Shown here: positions 5,213-5,736 of the stretch, one piece after another
Layout of the letters: the number at the start of each line of letters is the position of its first letter
How positions within the stretch are numbered: position 1 is the first letter of the stretch
Source: an uncultured Bacteroidales bacterium
Lineage (GTDB): Bacteria > Bacteroidota > Bacteroidia > Bacteroidales > Paludibacteraceae
Assembly (NCBI GenBank): GCA_945787425.1
Contig: CALZHO010000063.1
Coordinates: 1 to 5,736, forward strand
Length of the DNA stretch: 5,736 nucleotides
Reading direction: 5' to 3'
Made by a program: the position numbers and the translations under genes
The notes under the pieces: model-generated
The model's input: the letters and a program-made list of their open reading frames with translations, nothing else
What the model was told of the DNA's origin: nothing
Databases searched by the model: none

Positions 5213-5736
5213 ATGAAGAAAATATCACTTTTATTACTATTTACATTCGCTGCGGAGTGCATGCAAGCGCAGGATGTAGAAAACGCAGAGCCACTATCTG
5301 TGGCTGCGGATCGCCCTGGTATGGCGACAGGGGTAGGTGTATTGCCGTTCAAAACCATTCAATGGGAGACTGGCTTTCAATGGGATTACGCAGATCGTCA
5401 ACACTCGTTTACATTGCCCACGACCATGTTTCGCTTTGGCGTAGCGCCCTTTGCGGAGTTACGCTTAGAGTATGATGGAACTTTATCCCGCACTATAGAA
5501 TGGAATTACACCCAATGGCAATATCAGGTAGAGCCATTGATATTGGGTACTAAAATCCGTGTGTTTGATGGTTGGAAAGCTGTACCTAAAATTAGTTTCT
5601 TGGCGAATATCGCTATACCTATCACCAAAGAGGCATATCAGAGCTTGCATGTGGCCCCAAGTCTATATCTGCTTTTTGAGAATGATGTAACCGATTGGCT
5701 GAACCTGTGCTATAATCTTGGTGCAGAATGGAATGG
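5213..5736 (+). CDS. Outer-membrane beta-barrel protein, 5' part (transporter / Phenol_MetA_deg-like)
   Basis: The frame opens at ATG 5213 and runs without a stop to the window edge (174 complete codons). Residues 1-20 are a signal peptide: MKKISLLLLFTFAAECMQAQ, with likely cleavage after AQA or AQ. The mature part begins with ...VAADRPGMATGVGVLPFKTI, which resembles the 'DRP....(G)....G..Q.E.G' opening of outer-membrane barrels of the Phenol_MetA_deg/transporter type (PF13557). It continues with alternating aromatic strands (WETGFQWDY, FRFGVAPFAELRLEYD, APSLYLLFEN) of a barrel. The substrate is unknown; members are often annotated as transporters with little experimental support. Whether it belongs with the preceding cluster is unclear because a hairpin separates them. 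The reading frame here is more convincing than the +1-shifted open frame at 5257-5475. Confidence 0.85.
   Translation, partial: MKKISLLLLFTFAAECMQAQDVENAEPLSVAADRPGMATGVGVLPFKTIQWETGFQWDYADRQHSFTLPTTMFRFGVAPFAELRLEYDGTLSRTIEWNYTQWQYQVEPLILGTKIRVFDGWKAVPKISFLANIAIPITKEAYQSLHVAPSLYLLFENDVTDWLNLCYNLGAEWN

Noticed and set aside
5257..5475. Forward 72-codon open frame near the right edge
   Set aside because: It is out of frame with the longer reading frame from 5213, which has a signal peptide and barrel-like strands; its product is Cys/Arg-rich with no motif.

Overview
The window looks like an accessory chromosomal region of a gut-type Bacteroidota (Bacteroidales) bacterium. The reasons are start codons preceded by A-rich leaders with no Shine-Dalgarno sequence, a good match to the Bacteroidota promoter consensus (TTG, 20-nt spacer, TAnnTTTG) upstream of the reverse-strand gene, a DUF4143-type AAA ATPase, and small Lys/Ala-rich proteins of a kind common in that group. 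The species cannot be named from the sequence.

Layout. Positions 2-451 (+) are the 3' part of an unidentified gene. It ends at a strong hairpin and a second G/C-rich hairpin, which lie between it and the convergent ATPase gene (586-1728, -). The ATPase gene and its promoter are bracketed by a perfect 16-bp inverted repeat (562-577 and 1834-1849), so the unit looks like an inserted cassette. From 1933 to the right edge all genes are on the + strand and closely spaced: a membrane-anchored OmpA-like protein with an unusual cytoplasmic N-terminal domain, a TerB-like acidic protein, a very basic protein made of two similar 44-residue halves, a frame-disrupted GIY-YIG nuclease-like gene, a one-domain voltage-gated cation channel of the bacterial sodium channel type, a small basic coiled-coil protein, and the 5' part of an outer-membrane beta-barrel gene.

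How they may work together (inference). Genes 1933-2883, 2909-3313 and 3341-3607 are separated by 25 and 27 nt and probably form one transcript: a peptidoglycan-binding membrane protein, an acidic TerB-like helical protein and a basic nucleic-acid-binding-like protein. The genes from 3683 onward may continue that unit, or be separate units divided by hairpins. A recurring element, a hairpin directly followed by CTTACAA, occurs three times (465-505, 3630-3670, 5169-5200). Two copies lie just upstream of a start codon and one lies between the convergent genes. The combination of envelope protein, TerB, nuclease and ion channel resembles a stress or defence island, but the sequence alone does not prove a joint function.
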